A stretch of DNA of 64,000 nt from Sulfurisphaera javensis (GCF_041154675.1 NZ_AP031322.1:1859812-1923811), one strand, 5' to 3'; numbered from the stretch's first letter, positions 1 through 9,157 are shown. Program-made: numbers and translations. Notes: a model not told the origin generated them from the sequence alone.

Positions 1-180
1 TTATAAATATACTTTAGACCATTTTATGACTTTAAAGGGTAATATGCATAGAGCTGATAAATCTTCAATACCTTTCACATAGCTTTCTTTTAGAAGTAAA
101 GCCTTATCACTGTATTGTTCATTAGCAAATCATTTAATAACTACTGAAGCATCAACTACTCCTAATTTATATCTCTGCAT
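1..180 (-). pseudogene. Decayed VapC-type PIN-domain toxin (partial at window edge)
   Basis: Read leftwards from an ATG at 180, the product begins MQRYKLGVVDASVVIK, the typical start of a VapC ribonuclease with the first PIN aspartate in VVDAS. The codon that is normally Trp in the IKWF motif is TGA here. The frame resumes as FANEQYSDKALLLKESYV. Near 15-25 a second lesion, one extra A, breaks the VINxLKY region. VapC proteins are about 130 residues, so the rest would lie outside the window. Just upstream (181-230) another frame reads LLSKRSEENIRE and runs past the toxin start, as a VapB C-terminus would. Seen: two disabling lesions. Inferred: a dead vapBC pair. Confidence 0.6.
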
Positions 181-772
181 TCTCTTATGTTTTCTTCTGA
201 TCTTTTACTCAATAATTTAAGAAAAATTAATAAGACTCAACTGACGCTTCGGGGTTTGGGTCTCATTGAATTCCATATATTTTGTATCCATTCTCTTTCC
301 TTAGATTTCGTTGAAGTCATGGTTATCTAATCATTTTTCTCTATACCCTTCACGGGAACCCTATGAGAGAAATCCGCACACTTGAGTTTCTAATATTATT
401 CGGGAATTTACCATCCACATCTGGAGTATGGGGTCTAAAAATAATTTGCACTAAGAGTATTTAAATTTCATGCTTTTAGGGAAATTGTTTTCTATGACAA
501 CTCTTTTGTAATCTTTCTTTCTATTTCTCTTTTTTCTCCTCCTCTTTTTTGACTTTTTCTATTTTCCTCATTATTACCTCGCTCTAATTAATGTAACTTA
601 GCTCATCCATTTTTATTTTTAATTCATCGTTAATTATTACACTAATACTTAATATACGAAAATATTTGTTTGCATATATTATAAAATTTACGTACTCGTA
701 ATAAATGTGTTAGCTCATCTTTAGGAAAATTACACCAATCACTTTTTATCCTCTTTGTCCTCTAATCATTTC
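181..772. other. Non-coding stretch with a possible mobile-element relic
   Basis: No intact gene is visible. Positions 240-445 are richer in GC than the surroundings. On the minus strand they give short open pieces such as RPHTPDVDGKFPNNIRNSSV and MRPKPRSVS, interrupted by stops, in the style of a decayed transposon-encoded protein C-terminus. I cannot assign a family. Positions 500-575 are a pyrimidine tract with several T runs, which could end transcripts. A TATA-like CTTTTTATC at 741-749 serves the next gene. Confidence 0.25.
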
Positions 773-1381
773 GTGATATTGGAAATCGCAAACTACATAG
801 GAATAATAGCTTTTGCAATATCTGGTTCAATGAAAGGAATAAAAAAAGGAATGGATCTACTTGGAATTTTAGTTTTAGGCTTTTCAACTGCATTAGGCGG
901 GGGAGTAATTGCTGACTTATTGCTCGGTAAAACACCACCAACAAACTTAACTTATTTACCTTATCCTCTAACTGCATTAATATCGAGTTTAATTACATTC
1001 ACCTTTTATAAGATATTTGCAAACGTAGGTAAACCATTATTATATGCTGATGCTATAGGATTAGGTGCATTTGCTGCTTCTGGAGCCTCATTAGCTTATT
1101 CAATAGATCCTTCACCTTTACTTGTTATAATGATTGGTAGTGTAACTGCAGTGGGAGGAGGAGTAATTAGGGATCTTCTTTCGAATGAAATTCCATTAGT
1201 TTTAAGTAGAGAATTTTATGCAACTGCTGCAATTCTTGGCTCATCTATCTATTTTATCTTAAGATTTGAAGGAATAAGTAATTATTATGATATAATAATC
1301 TCCTTTATAGTGACATCATTACTAAGAATAATTGCGATGAAAATGAATTGGGAATTACCTAAAGCTATTAAGAATAAGTAA
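773..1381 (+). CDS. TRIC/YadS-family (UPF0126) membrane channel protein
   Basis: Integral membrane protein of about 202 residues made of two similar halves of three helices each. Each half carries the family's glycine-rich signature: SGSMKGIKKGMDLLG with ALGGGVIADLL, then ASGASLAY with AVGGGVIRDLL. Bacterial and archaeal members are related to trimeric intracellular cation channels, so cation passage across the cytoplasmic membrane is the likely role. A GTG at 773 is preferred over an in-frame TTG at 755, because a TATA-like CTTTTTATC centred near 745 then gives a leaderless transcript, and MILEIANYIG matches the usual family start. Substrate unknown. Confidence 0.8.
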   Translation: MILEIANYIGIIAFAISGSMKGIKKGMDLLGILVLGFSTALGGGVIADLLLGKTPPTNLTYLPYPLTALISSLITFTFYKIFANVGKPLLYADAIGLGAFAASGASLAYSIDPSPLLVIMIGSVTAVGGGVIRDLLSNEIPLVLSREFYATAAILGSSIYFILRFEGISNYYDIIISFIVTSLLRIIAMKMNWELPKAIKNK

Positions 1382-1407
1382 TTATTAAAGGAAAGAAAAT
1401 ATCTATT

Positions 1408-1707
1408 TTAATTCTGTTTTATACAAACTAAGAAATTAGACTCAGCTATTTTATCACTAAGTAAAATAGTAATAGAAGCCTTATGTTGGTTTGCTATTTT
1501 TCTTATATGATTGATTAATACATCCCTATCTTCTCTTGATGTTGGTATTATTATGCTTAATTCTTTATTCCTCGCTAATAAAGCCAAAATAAACTTACTC
1601 AAATCATTGACCCATTTAAAATTGTAAAGCCAGCAAGTATTAAAACCAAGCCTATCATTGATCTCAACAATGTTTTCTTCAACTAATCCTTTAAGGCTAA
1701 CTGTCAT
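1408..1707 (-). CDS. Conserved hypothetical protein, 99 aa
   Basis: A small soluble protein I do not recognise. It alternates predicted strands and helices (LSIIIPTSREDRDVLINHI, then ASITILLSDKIAESNFLVC), an alpha/beta layout without an obvious active site or metal motif. A TATA-like TTTAAATA on the minus strand at about 1738-1748 lies 27-35 nt before the ATG, fitting a leaderless transcript, which supports expression. It faces the TRIC-like gene tail to tail and stands alone. No function is proposed. Confidence 0.55.
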   Translation of the reverse strand: MTVSLKGLVEENIVEINDRLGFNTCWLYNFKWVNDLSKFILALLARNKELSIIIPTSREDRDVLINHIRKIANQHKASITILLSDKIAESNFLVCIKQN

Positions 1708-1923
1708 TACAAGTCTGTTTTAATTTGTAATTAGAGTATTTAAAAGTTTTTACTACTAAAGTCTAGGTAAGACCAAATTAAACTCTGTTAACGGAATTTA
1801 ATAATTTTTCTAAAATTTCTAGTTTTAGATAATGTTTATACGTTTTATAAAGAGACTGTTTGCTATGGATTAAAAAATTATCTGAAAAATAAGCTTTAAA
1901 AACAAACATTTTTCACTTTATAC

Positions 1924-3465
1924 ATGGCTGAGAAAAAATCATTGTTCATCAGAGAAAGCTCAGGTTTAATTAAGCAAGTAAACCTCCTTGATGCTATAAT
2001 GCTAAACTTAGGTAATATGTCTGCCGGCGAAGCCTTATTTCAATCAATATCTCCTTATGTTAGTAATGGTGCAGTACTCTGGATAGCAAGTGTTTTAGGA
2101 TTCATTCTTTCAATACCACAGATTATTGTATATACAATAATGACCTTAAAGATTAGAAGAACTGGAGGAGATTACGTTTGGATATCAAGAGTGATTGATG
2201 GTAGACTAGGATCAATACTTGCATTATCATATCTTATACAATCAACAGCGTTCTTTGCAATAATTGCTTTTTTCTCAGCTTCATCAGTAAACTCGGTTTT
2301 ATGCACAATAGGAATTATGACTCATAACCAAGGTTTGATAAGCCTTGCTAATAATGTCTTTGTAAATCCTTATGGTAATGTTACTTTAACTCAGAGGATA
2401 ATATTTTATGTAATATCTGCTATCTTTTTTGGAATAGTAATAGCCATTAACATAAGGAAAGCAAAATGGGGATTTACTTTAGTCACGTCTTTCGGAGTGT
2501 TCTCTATTCTAGCTTTAATCATAGCAATGATTATAATTGGGGCAAACAGTAGTGATTTCTTTGTTAAATTAACTCCATTCTTGAACGCTTACAACATATC
2601 TGTTCCATCTGGAGAAAAGGTCTTCTTTCCTAGTAACTTCAATTTGTTAGCTACACTTTCCCTTTTACCTTTATTTGCATTATATACTTACCCATGGATA
2701 AATGCCGGACCATCAGTATCTGCTGAATTTAAGAATGCTGATAAGGTAGCGAAACTAAACATTATAATTGCGTCTCTTGTCACATTCCTCTTAGTAACTT
2801 TAGGTTTTATGGAGATGGATTTAGTTGCTGGATATAACTTTAATATTTCAGCTTATCCAACTTTTGTCTATAATTTCTGGACTGTTGCAATAGCCTTAGC
2901 AAGTAATCCAATTTTACAATGGATAATAGGCTTAGGACTAATAATGTGGAACTTTTATACTTTATCTTATGGCGTTGTAATGTTTTCTAGGTATGTTTTT
3001 GCTCTTTCATTTGATAGAATCCTTCCAGAGAAGTTCTCTGAAGTTAATAAATATGGCTCACCAGTTTATGCTCACTTACTTGACTTAACAATAACTCTTC
3101 TACTCTTGTTAATCCCAGTCTTTTCCCTAAATGCAGCATTAGCACTATATGGCACAACGATATTAGGGGCTATATATCTTTTCTTTGGAGTTCTAGCTGG
3201 TACAATATATGGTTTTAGAAATAACGAAAGAATTTTGAAGATCTTTGGAATATTAGCTGTTGGCTATTTAGGTTATTTAACTTATGAAGCAACTACTAAT
3301 CCACTTATAGGTTTTACTACATCTCATGGAGTTAACACAATTACTTTAGGATTTGTAATTTCAGCATATATATTTGCAGTTTTAGTATTCTTGGCATCAT
3401 ATTTAAGGCATAAGAGAGAAGGAGTAGATATTAATATAATGTTTAAGGAAATACCACCAGAGTAA
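1924..3465 (+). CDS. APC-superfamily amino acid permease
   Basis: A 513-residue polytopic membrane protein with about 12 hydrophobic segments. The first helix region ([19 protein letters not shown]) has the APC layout, in which an unwound glycine/serine-rich helix 1 binds the substrate backbone. Members take up amino acids or polyamines by cation symport or exchange; the substrate cannot be read from sequence. TTTAAAAAC at about 1892-1900 sits 27 nt before the ATG, so the mRNA is probably leaderless. T-rich DNA at 3512-3530 may end the transcript. A second APC permease lies at 18515 but is clearly a different subfamily. Confidence 0.85.
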   Translation: MAEKKSLFIRESSGLIKQVNLLDAIMLNLGNMSAGEALFQSISPYVSNGAVLWIASVLGFILSIPQIIVYTIMTLKIRRTGGDYVWISRVIDGRLGSILALSYLIQSTAFFAIIAFFSASSVNSVLCTIGIMTHNQGLISLANNVFVNPYGNVTLTQRIIFYVISAIFFGIVIAINIRKAKWGFTLVTSFGVFSILALIIAMIIIGANSSDFFVKLTPFLNAYNISVPSGEKVFFPSNFNLLATLSLLPLFALYTYPWINAGPSVSAEFKNADKVAKLNIIIASLVTFLLVTLGFMEMDLVAGYNFNISAYPTFVYNFWTVAIALASNPILQWIIGLGLIMWNFYTLSYGVVMFSRYVFALSFDRILPEKFSEVNKYGSPVYAHLLDLTITLLLLLIPVFSLNAALALYGTTILGAIYLFFGVLAGTIYGFRNNERILKIFGILAVGYLGYLTYEATTNPLIGFTTSHGVNTITLGFVISAYIFAVLVFLASYLRHKREGVDINIMFKEIPPE

Positions 3466-3472
3466 ACTAGTT

Positions 3473-3500
3473 AGTATACTAGTAAATTAACAAGTATACT
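3473..3500. promoter_or_regulatory. Paired AGTATACT palindromes upstream of the FTR1-like gene
   Basis: The perfect 8-bp palindrome AGTATACT occurs at 3473-3480 and again at 3493-3500, 20 bp start to start, close to two helical turns. Both lie just upstream of the probable TATA region (about 3512-3525) of the FTR1-like gene at 3546. Such spacing suits two dimers of a regulator on one DNA face. An operator is inferred; the regulator is unknown. Confidence 0.35.
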
Positions 3501-3545
3501 CATTAAGTGATAATTTTTTTATTTTACGTTTGTTTTTAGAATCTC

Positions 3546-4175
3546 ATGGACTTAGGTGTGTTCTTCGCCTCATTAGGGATTTCTTTACTCGAATTGTCAG
3601 AAGCCGGTGCAATAGCTGCTATTTATCACAATATTTTGAAGAACAATATACCATTTCTTTATGCAATATTAGGTGTATTAGTAGTATTAATACCTACTTT
3701 TACTTTAGGAAAATTTATTTATCTAGTACCACTTAGCTATTTTCTTCTAGCTGCTTCAGTTATTTTATTCTATTTTGGATACAGACTATTAAGAAGTGCA
3801 AGAAGATATTTTAAAAAACAATTTAAGAAAAAAGGAGAAAAGGAAGAAAAAGAAGGTGTTGGAGTTGTGTTTACGGTTTCAGCAGTAGAAGGATTAGAAG
3901 CTTCATTAGTAATTTTAGCTTTACTTCCCCAAAGTTATTCCTCAGCATTATTAGGAGCTATAATTGCAGGAGTTGCGGTGGTTATTTTGACTGCAGTTTT
4001 GAAGGCCCAAATAGCTAAGATAAGGTTACCTCACTTAAAGTTTATACTTTCGGCACTTTTATTTAGCTTAGGTACGTTGTGGCTGGGTGAAGTTTTTATT
4101 GGGATCGATGAAATCTTCTTACCATTGTTTCTTCTTATTTACCTAGGAGTTAATTATATTATAATAAAAGGATAA
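3546..4175 (+). CDS. FTR1/OFeT-like membrane permease, short form
   Basis: A 209-residue membrane protein with about six hydrophobic segments in two halves. The second half begins [16 protein letters not shown], which resembles the R-E-G-L-E iron-binding motif of FTR1/OFeT iron permeases with the Arg replaced by Val. The first half has [11 protein letters not shown] at the equivalent place. A Lys/Glu-rich cytoplasmic loop (about residues 83-103) separates the halves. Divalent metal transport is possible but uncertain because the signature is degenerate; it may also be an uncharacterised relative. The AGTATACT pair upstream hints at regulated expression. Confidence 0.6.
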   Translation: MDLGVFFASLGISLLELSEAGAIAAIYHNILKNNIPFLYAILGVLVVLIPTFTLGKFIYLVPLSYFLLAASVILFYFGYRLLRSARRYFKKQFKKKGEKEEKEGVGVVFTVSAVEGLEASLVILALLPQSYSSALLGAIIAGVAVVILTAVLKAQIAKIRLPHLKFILSALLFSLGTLWLGEVFIGIDEIFLPLFLLIYLGVNYIIIKG

Positions 4176-4252
4176 TAAGGAGGTATTCTTCCTTAGTTCG
4201 CTAAAAGTACTTAATGTGTTATTTTTATATTTAGTCTCATAATTTGTATATT

Positions 4253-5005
4253 GTGAGAATCTCTTTTGTTGGAATAAAAGGAGGGATAGGAAAATCAATA
4301 ATGGCACTCATGACTGCAAAAGAATTAAGTAATAGAGGTTACAATGTACTATTTTTAGATAGGGATTTATTCTCTTTTGCATCCCAAATTGCCAAGGTTG
4401 GAAACAGTTTATTCTCTCAGATAGCAAAAGGTGAAGAACCTAAAAATTATTTTATTGATATAGGAAATCTTACTATAGTTAGACTTTTTGGAGAAGGTAT
4501 AATATTTTATAAGGATGTAGAAGAAATTCATAGGGATAGTAAAAAACGAGATATTCTAGAAAAAATTTACGAAGAATTAGTCAAAAGAAAAGATTACAAA
4601 TTCTTTATAGTAGATAATCCACCCTACGTTACTATGAAAAGTGAAGTTGTTGAACATGAACTCACAATGTTTACTAAGCTTTTTCCTAACGTGGAAATAT
4701 ATAGGGTTTATCTTACTACCGACTTAGTAGAAGATACGGAAACAACTAAAAAATACATTAACGAATTAGAATCCACATCAATAGGTAAGCCTTTAGGCTT
4801 AATTGTTAACATGAGTACTAATAAGGAAAGAGGCATTAACGTCCTTAGATCTTTATTGGATGACAGATTTTTAGTAGGTGTTGTTATTCCTTTCATAGAC
4901 GAATTGTATCAATTTAACGGTAGATTAGAAGACTTACCGATTGTTCCCCAAATAAAGGAGTTTGTTAATGCAATACTTAATAAAGAGAGAAAAATAATAT
5001 CTTAA
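4253..5005 (+). CDS. ParA/MinD-type P-loop ATPase
   Basis: About 250 residues. The N-terminus carries a deviant Walker A motif, GIKGGIGKS, followed by a strand ending LFLDRDLFS in the place where ParA/MinD proteins have the Walker A' aspartate, and a Walker B-like strand FFIVDNPP. Members position DNA, chemoreceptors or envelope machines by ATP-driven dimerisation. No ParB-like partner or centromere repeat is visible nearby, so cargo is unknown. GTG at 4253 is chosen over TTG at 4244 because TTTTTATAT near 4222-4230 would then give a leaderless mRNA and because MRISFVGIKGG is the usual start. Confidence 0.8.
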   Translation: MRISFVGIKGGIGKSIMALMTAKELSNRGYNVLFLDRDLFSFASQIAKVGNSLFSQIAKGEEPKNYFIDIGNLTIVRLFGEGIIFYKDVEEIHRDSKKRDILEKIYEELVKRKDYKFFIVDNPPYVTMKSEVVEHELTMFTKLFPNVEIYRVYLTTDLVEDTETTKKYINELESTSIGKPLGLIVNMSTNKERGINVLRSLLDDRFLVGVVIPFIDELYQFNGRLEDLPIVPQIKEFVNAILNKERKIIS

Positions 5006-5112
5006 ATACAATTTCGAATATAATTTAACAATTGATATCACATAGGTTCTACTTTAATGAATATATATATATAGTTTTCTAAGATAGTAAATATAAAAAA
5101 CAATTTAACTTA

Positions 5113-5406
5113 TTACCATGCTTTTACTTTTTTCCATTTTCTTTTCTGAGTAGTACTTTGCTGTATAGTGTTGTAATCTCTTATTCTAGCTAAAGCCTCC
5201 CTCCAATCTTTCACACCTTTTAACATCTCCGCTAAAGTACTATTTCCTATATACTTTAGCCATGTTACAATATGTCCTTGCTCAAGATGCCAATTTACAC
5301 ATGCTGGATCTGTTGCACCTATTCTTGCTATTTCCTTCTCTAACTCTTTAACATCATGTGCTACGCCCACAACTCTTTCATAGGATTTGAAATAAAACGG
5401 CTCCAT
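5113..5406 (-). CDS. Small conserved archaeal protein, DUF5752-like
   Basis: A 97-residue soluble protein. The stretch DPACVNWHLEQGHIVTWLKY followed by LAEMLKGVKDWREALARI resembles short DUF5752-type proteins, in which a His-containing helix precedes a W-L/I segment. The function of that family is unknown to me. The C-terminus is basic (RKWKKVKAW). It is transcribed alone, with no partner gene, between the ParA-like and TPR genes. The family assignment is from memory and tentative. Confidence 0.5.
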   Translation of the reverse strand: MEPFYFKSYERVVGVAHDVKELEKEIARIGATDPACVNWHLEQGHIVTWLKYIGNSTLAEMLKGVKDWREALARIRDYNTIQQSTTQKRKWKKVKAW

Positions 5407-5564
5407 GTGTTAACCATTAATTATTAAATTTTTTAAGGAGTTAGGGTTTAAAGAAAGTGAAATGTTTATCTTAGTCTTCCTTAAAAATTAAGGTTAGAGA
5501 AAATAGTATTATTTTTCTTCATAAAGATTAAATGTTAAATACTCCTAAAGAATAATATAAATTT

Positions 5565-6314
5565 GTGAATGATATAAAAGAAATTGAAGAATACTATGCT
5601 CAAGGAAATTTAGTTTCTGCACTTAAAAAAGCTGAGGAGGTTATTAAACAAAATCCTTCAAAAGATGCTTATAATTTATTAGGAAAAATTCTAAAAGAAC
5701 TCGGCGAAGATGATAAGGCAATAGACGCCTTTATGAAAGCGGGGAATTATGTTGAGGTAGCAAAAATATATATTTCAAAAGGGATGTATAAGGAAGCATT
5801 GAAAGCACTTTCTAATGTTAATGATAAAGAGGCTAGATTGTTAAAAGCTTTAGCGTATTTAAAGCTTGAAGAATATGAGAAGGCAAAAGAGGAACTTAAT
5901 GGATTAGAAGATTCTTCTCCTTTATTTTACAAGGTGAAGGGAATTATTGATTACTATACCGGTGATTCTTATGACGCTTTAAGAGAATTAAGTATTGCTG
6001 TTTCTCTTTATCCACTAGATGCTGAACTATATTATTTTAGAGCTTTAACTAAAATGAAATTAGGATTAAATGCTGAAGACGATTTAAATACTGCAATGAA
6101 CTTAAATCCTTACTTTGCAGAGGTTTACTTTAGTAAGGGGGTTCTTCTAGAGAATGAAGGAAAGTTAGAGGAAGCTATTACATATTATTCTAAAGCAATT
6201 AACTTAAACCCCGAGTATATACAAGCTTATGTAAGAAGAGCAAAAACATATATGAAACTAGGTAAAGAGGAGGAAGCAATAGAAGATATAAAGAAAGTTT
6301 CGGATAGAAAATGA
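5565..6314 (+). CDS. Tetratricopeptide-repeat protein
   Basis: A 249-residue helical protein with about six to seven TPR units, for example DAYNLLGKILKELGEDDKAI and AEVYFSKGVLLENEGKLEEA, with the W/L-G-Y-A-P pattern of alternating helices. TPR arrays are protein-binding scaffolds; the partner is unknown. It starts at GTG 5565. Its stop overlaps the next start as ATGA (6311-6314), so the two genes are probably translated together and may act together. Confidence 0.85.
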   Translation: MNDIKEIEEYYAQGNLVSALKKAEEVIKQNPSKDAYNLLGKILKELGEDDKAIDAFMKAGNYVEVAKIYISKGMYKEALKALSNVNDKEARLLKALAYLKLEEYEKAKEELNGLEDSSPLFYKVKGIIDYYTGDSYDALRELSIAVSLYPLDAELYYFRALTKMKLGLNAEDDLNTAMNLNPYFAEVYFSKGVLLENEGKLEEAITYYSKAINLNPEYIQAYVRRAKTYMKLGKEEEAIEDIKKVSDRK

Positions 6315-6940
6315 GGGAATTTTATTTATTTTCAATAATTAAAGATATAATGTTAAAAACTTTACAATCAGTATCTCAAAATTTTTGTTATACTTATAAG
6401 TTTGAATTACTTTCTCCTTTTACTGCTTTAGGTTCTTCTGGTAGTCTAATATTAAAAGGGATGACAAAGGATAATAGGGGCGTAATTTACTCAAATTTTA
6501 AGAGAAAAGTTTCCTTCGTCCTAAAAGATAATTATATAGTAATAGGCGAAGAGAAATTTAATCCATTTAACTTTAGTTTTCAAGATAGGATTATCAATAA
6601 GTTGTCTTATTACGAGAGGGAAGCTCTTTGCGTTACTCAGAGAAATAAGGTTAAAGTAAAAGTAATTGAGGGTAAGAATGTATTGCCTTTTCTTAGTGAA
6701 GATATAAAAAACGAGTTATCTTTAACTCTTTTTAATTATTTTAAAAAAGAAATAGGCTTCACGTTAGATAAACCTATCATGATATATAAGGTGATATTAA
6801 GTAAAAGTAAAGTGTACTTACAGTTTCTCTCTAATTGGAGTTTCTGGTATGTAGATATGGAGGAATTTGGAAAAAGAAATTATTCGCTTATACCCCTTAT
6901 TAGACTAAGTAAGGAGATTAAAGAGACTTTAAATAAGTGA
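6311..6940 (+). CDS. Hypothetical protein coupled to the TPR gene
   Basis: A 209-residue basic soluble protein that I do not recognise. It is rich in Lys and aromatic residues, with mixed strands and helices and no transmembrane segment. The ATGA overlap with the TPR gene suggests translational coupling, so it is a candidate TPR partner. Its 3' end overlaps the convergent GIY-YIG-like gene by 61 nt, a long antisense overlap for this compact genome. Confidence 0.6.
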   Translation: MREFYLFSIIKDIMLKTLQSVSQNFCYTYKFELLSPFTALGSSGSLILKGMTKDNRGVIYSNFKRKVSFVLKDNYIVIGEEKFNPFNFSFQDRIINKLSYYEREALCVTQRNKVKVKVIEGKNVLPFLSEDIKNELSLTLFNYFKKEIGFTLDKPIMIYKVILSKSKVYLQFLSNWSFWYVDMEEFGKRNYSLIPLIRLSKEIKETLNK

Positions 6941-7251
6941 GATGGATTTTGCTTATCATCTGTAGAACCAAAACCTTTTACATAATCAAAGTTCAGTAGA
7001 AGAATTTTTACTATATCCCTTTCTTTTAAGGGTAATATAATTGCAAACAAGGGCTCACAGAAATCACTCAAGTAATCAACGTGCCAATGTTTTTTCTTTC
7101 CCTTCATTAATAAATGTCTACTAATTCTTTTTCCACAATTAACTCCACATGAACCTACATACGCATAAAAACCTGATTTTATTACAAATTTGTAAGTTTT
7201 AGTTGTAATAATGCCTTCATCACATTTAAACACTACTATATAACCTTTCAC
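6880..7251 (-). CDS. GIY-YIG-like protein of the DUF123 family
   Basis: About 123 residues. The motif pair FYAYVGSCGVNCGKRISRHL corresponds to the GIY-YIG region in its DUF123 form (xYxYVGSA...L..R..RH), followed by KKHWHVDYL, the W-H-[IV]-D-Y-L motif typical of DUF123. In other organisms this domain is fused to, or found with, endonuclease III. Here it stands alone. A nuclease-like role in DNA repair is possible but unproven; DUF123 proteins lack some classical GIY-YIG catalytic residues. It converges on the hypothetical gene at 6311 with a 61-nt overlap. Confidence 0.75.
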   Translation of the reverse strand: MKGYIVVFKCDEGIITTKTYKFVIKSGFYAYVGSCGVNCGKRISRHLLMKGKKKHWHVDYLSDFCEPLFAIILPLKERDIVKILLLNFDYVKGFGSTDDKQNPSHLFKVSLISLLSLIRGISE

Positions 7252-7341
7252 ATATTTATAATATTTTAGCTAGAATTAAAAGTAGTTGAAACACAAAAAA
7301 TTTGATAAAGTTTTATTACTGATTATTCAATAATTAAGTGT

Positions 7342-7665
7342 ATGAGTGAGAAACTAAAGGACGCTAAAGATGTTATAAGGTGTTGTTATAAGCTTAGTGA
7401 TACAGATATTGATTGTCTATTTAAGCTTATTGAACTTAATAGAGCAGTAACTTCAGATGAGCTTTCCCAAATAATGAAAGTAAGCAAAACAACTATTGAG
7501 AATAGTTTAAAGAGACTAATTGATGTTGGACTAGTTGTAAGAGATAAAAGTGATGATAAGAAGATTGGTAGACCTAAATATTATTATTCAGTTATAAAAA
7601 ACGTTACAAACAAGATAAAGGAAGATTTATTAAATTGTTCAAAGAAAATGCAAATTTCACTCTAA
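7342..7665 (+). CDS. Winged-helix transcriptional regulator (TrmB/MarR-like)
   Basis: A 107-residue DNA-binding protein. The recognition-helix region VTSDELSQIMKVSKTTIENS is followed by LKRLIDVGLVVRDKSDDKKIGRPKYYY, a wing of the TrmB/MarR-like type with the R-P-K-Y-Y-Y ending often seen in archaeal regulators. It is probably a dimeric repressor or activator; targets are unknown. It starts with ATG shortly after an AT-rich promoter and ends 9 nt inside the convergent gene at 7657. Confidence 0.75.
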   Translation: MSEKLKDAKDVIRCCYKLSDTDIDCLFKLIELNRAVTSDELSQIMKVSKTTIENSLKRLIDVGLVVRDKSDDKKIGRPKYYYSVIKNVTNKIKEDLLNCSKKMQISL

Positions 7666-8214
7666 TAATAAAGTTTTTAATTTTCTCTTTATTTTTTCAA
7701 TTTTCTCTATGTTAACATAGGAATTAAGTAATAAGTAGAGAGAATTAATGCCAAGACCTAATGAGACTCCTAATAAAAATAAAGAGAGAGGAGTAACTAT
7801 ACTTAATAAAATGATAAGTAATGATATATACGACATTATCATACCAAGTTGATTACTTTTCTTAGCACTAATATAATATGCATTTAAAAGATCTGTAATA
7901 TTAAGCGAGTCTAATAGAGCCTTTAAACCACCTTTTAGCGACTTTAGTTTTTCTTCAACGTTGTTGCTTAATAAATCTATAGAAGGAGTCATCCTAAGTC
8001 CTACTAGTAGCTCTTCTAATAATTCTTGAGCTTCATCAGCTGAAACAACATCTAAATAGTTTTTAAAAGAAGATAATGATGCAATTGACTTTAATGTAAT
8101 CCATTCGTTTTCAATCTTTTTCATTTTTATTTTGACTAACAAATACTGTAAAATTATATTAATGAGTGAAGTTAATAAACCAACAAATATCAGCAAATAA
8201 ATTTGATTTGCCAT
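7657..8214 (-). CDS. Membrane protein of unknown function, 185 aa
   Basis: One N-terminal hydrophobic helix (residues 1-25), a soluble helical middle, and two further hydrophobic helices (about 125-165) make this a small membrane protein with a cytoplasmic helical domain. I recognise no family. It is directly downstream of a winged-helix gene on the same strand; the stop and start share one base in TAATG at 8214, so the two are very likely one operon and may form a membrane-linked regulatory pair. Confidence 0.6.
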   Translation of the reverse strand: MANQIYLLIFVGLLTSLINIILQYLLVKIKMKKIENEWITLKSIASLSSFKNYLDVVSADEAQELLEELLVGLRMTPSIDLLSNNVEEKLKSLKGGLKALLDSLNITDLLNAYYISAKKSNQLGMIMSYISLLIILLSIVTPLSLFLLGVSLGLGINSLYLLLNSYVNIEKIEKIKRKLKTLLLE

Positions 8215-8498
8215 TATGATAATTCTTTAGAAAGCTCATTAATAAGCTCTGCTAATTGAAATTCTAGTTTTCTAACACTATTTAATCTATTTAATAAGTC
8301 TAGTCCTTTATCTGTGATTATATAAGAATTATCTTTTTCTTCTATGTAACCCTTCTCCTTTAGATAATCAAGATATTTCCTTAAGATAGAGAAACTTAAG
8401 TTAGCATTTTTCATTAAAGCTGATTTTGAGCCATAACCTTGTCTGACATTCTCAAGGATATCGGCCATTATTTCAAATTGATCTCTCTTAACTCTCAT
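8214..8498 (-). CDS. SSO10a-like winged-helix DNA-binding protein
   Basis: 94 residues. The fold signature is that of the archaeal SSO10a/HTH_45 group: IMADILENVRQGYGSKSALM, then ANLSFSILRKYLDYLKEKGY, a wing ending ITDKGLDLL, and a C-terminal amphipathic helix suited to an antiparallel coiled-coil dimer. Known members bind DNA either as regulators or as abundant chromatin proteins. The overlap with the downstream membrane protein gene points to a local regulatory role. Confidence 0.75.
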   Translation of the reverse strand: MRVKRDQFEIMADILENVRQGYGSKSALMKNANLSFSILRKYLDYLKEKGYIEEKDNSYIITDKGLDLLNRLNSVRKLEFQLAELINELSKELS

Positions 8499-8532
8499 AC
8501 AATTTTAAATATGATTAAAGGTTTAAAAAGAT

Positions 8533-9141
8533 TTATATAGACTTATCTTTTTTTGTTTCTTCGTTTTTCTCTATTAACTCTTTTAATAATTTATAGTCTC
8601 TTTCTCCCCTATATTTCTCTATAATTTTTAGGATGGCCTCTGTTTCTTCTTTACTAAGTGGTTTTTCCACTATTTTGTATAATTTCTCTAAAACTTCAAC
8701 CAAAGGCTGTATAGATTCTATATACTCAGGTATTGTTAATTCTGGCAAGGAATTAGATAGGTTAATAATTCCTATGGATATAATATTTAATCCTTCTATA
8801 ACTATCTTCCTTAATTCTTCTATTTGCTGATTCTTATCTTGTAGCTTTAATATTTCATCCTTCTTATTATTTAGTTCCTTTACGTATTCGGCAATCTTTA
8901 ACTTTTGTATATCTAAGGATATCATTGCATCCCTCACTGATTTTGATGTAACATATCTTATTTCACCTTGGCCAAGGTTTACTATCTTAATTAGATCTTT
9001 TACCATTAATTCTTCTATGCTTTTCACTAAACTTTCTTTTGTCATCATGGGTGAAAGTAAAGAAAATAATGTAGAACTATCAATTCCCGTAGGACCAGAT
9101 TGCGATACTGTTGTTAGAACTATCCTATCTCTTTTACTCAT
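8533..9141 (-). CDS. Winged-helix protein with coiled-coil, 202 aa
   Basis: The N-terminal 75 residues look like a winged-helix domain (RIVLTTVSQSGPTGIDSSTL, then SLVKSIEELMVKDLIKIV and GEIRYVTS). A Lys/Glu-rich coiled coil follows (about 85-115), then a helical C-terminal domain with an acidic/basic tail. Three in-frame starts exist (TTG 9159, ATG 9150, ATG 9141). ATG 9141 is chosen because it lies 27 nt from the AT-rich box at 9158-9168. It is divergent from the phosphomevalonate kinase gene and could regulate it; that is inference only. Confidence 0.6.
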   Translation of the reverse strand: MSKRDRIVLTTVSQSGPTGIDSSTLFSLLSPMMTKESLVKSIEELMVKDLIKIVNLGQGEIRYVTSKSVRDAMISLDIQKLKIAEYVKELNNKKDEILKLQDKNQQIEELRKIVIEGLNIISIGIINLSNSLPELTIPEYIESIQPLVEVLEKLYKIVEKPLSKEETEAILKIIEKYRGERDYKLLKELIEKNEETKKDKSI

Positions 9142-9157
9142 GAATTCCATGGAAGAC

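Noticed and set aside
181-475. Named insertion sequence
   Set aside because: Fragments look transposon-like, but no terminal repeats, catalytic motif or family match could be supported.
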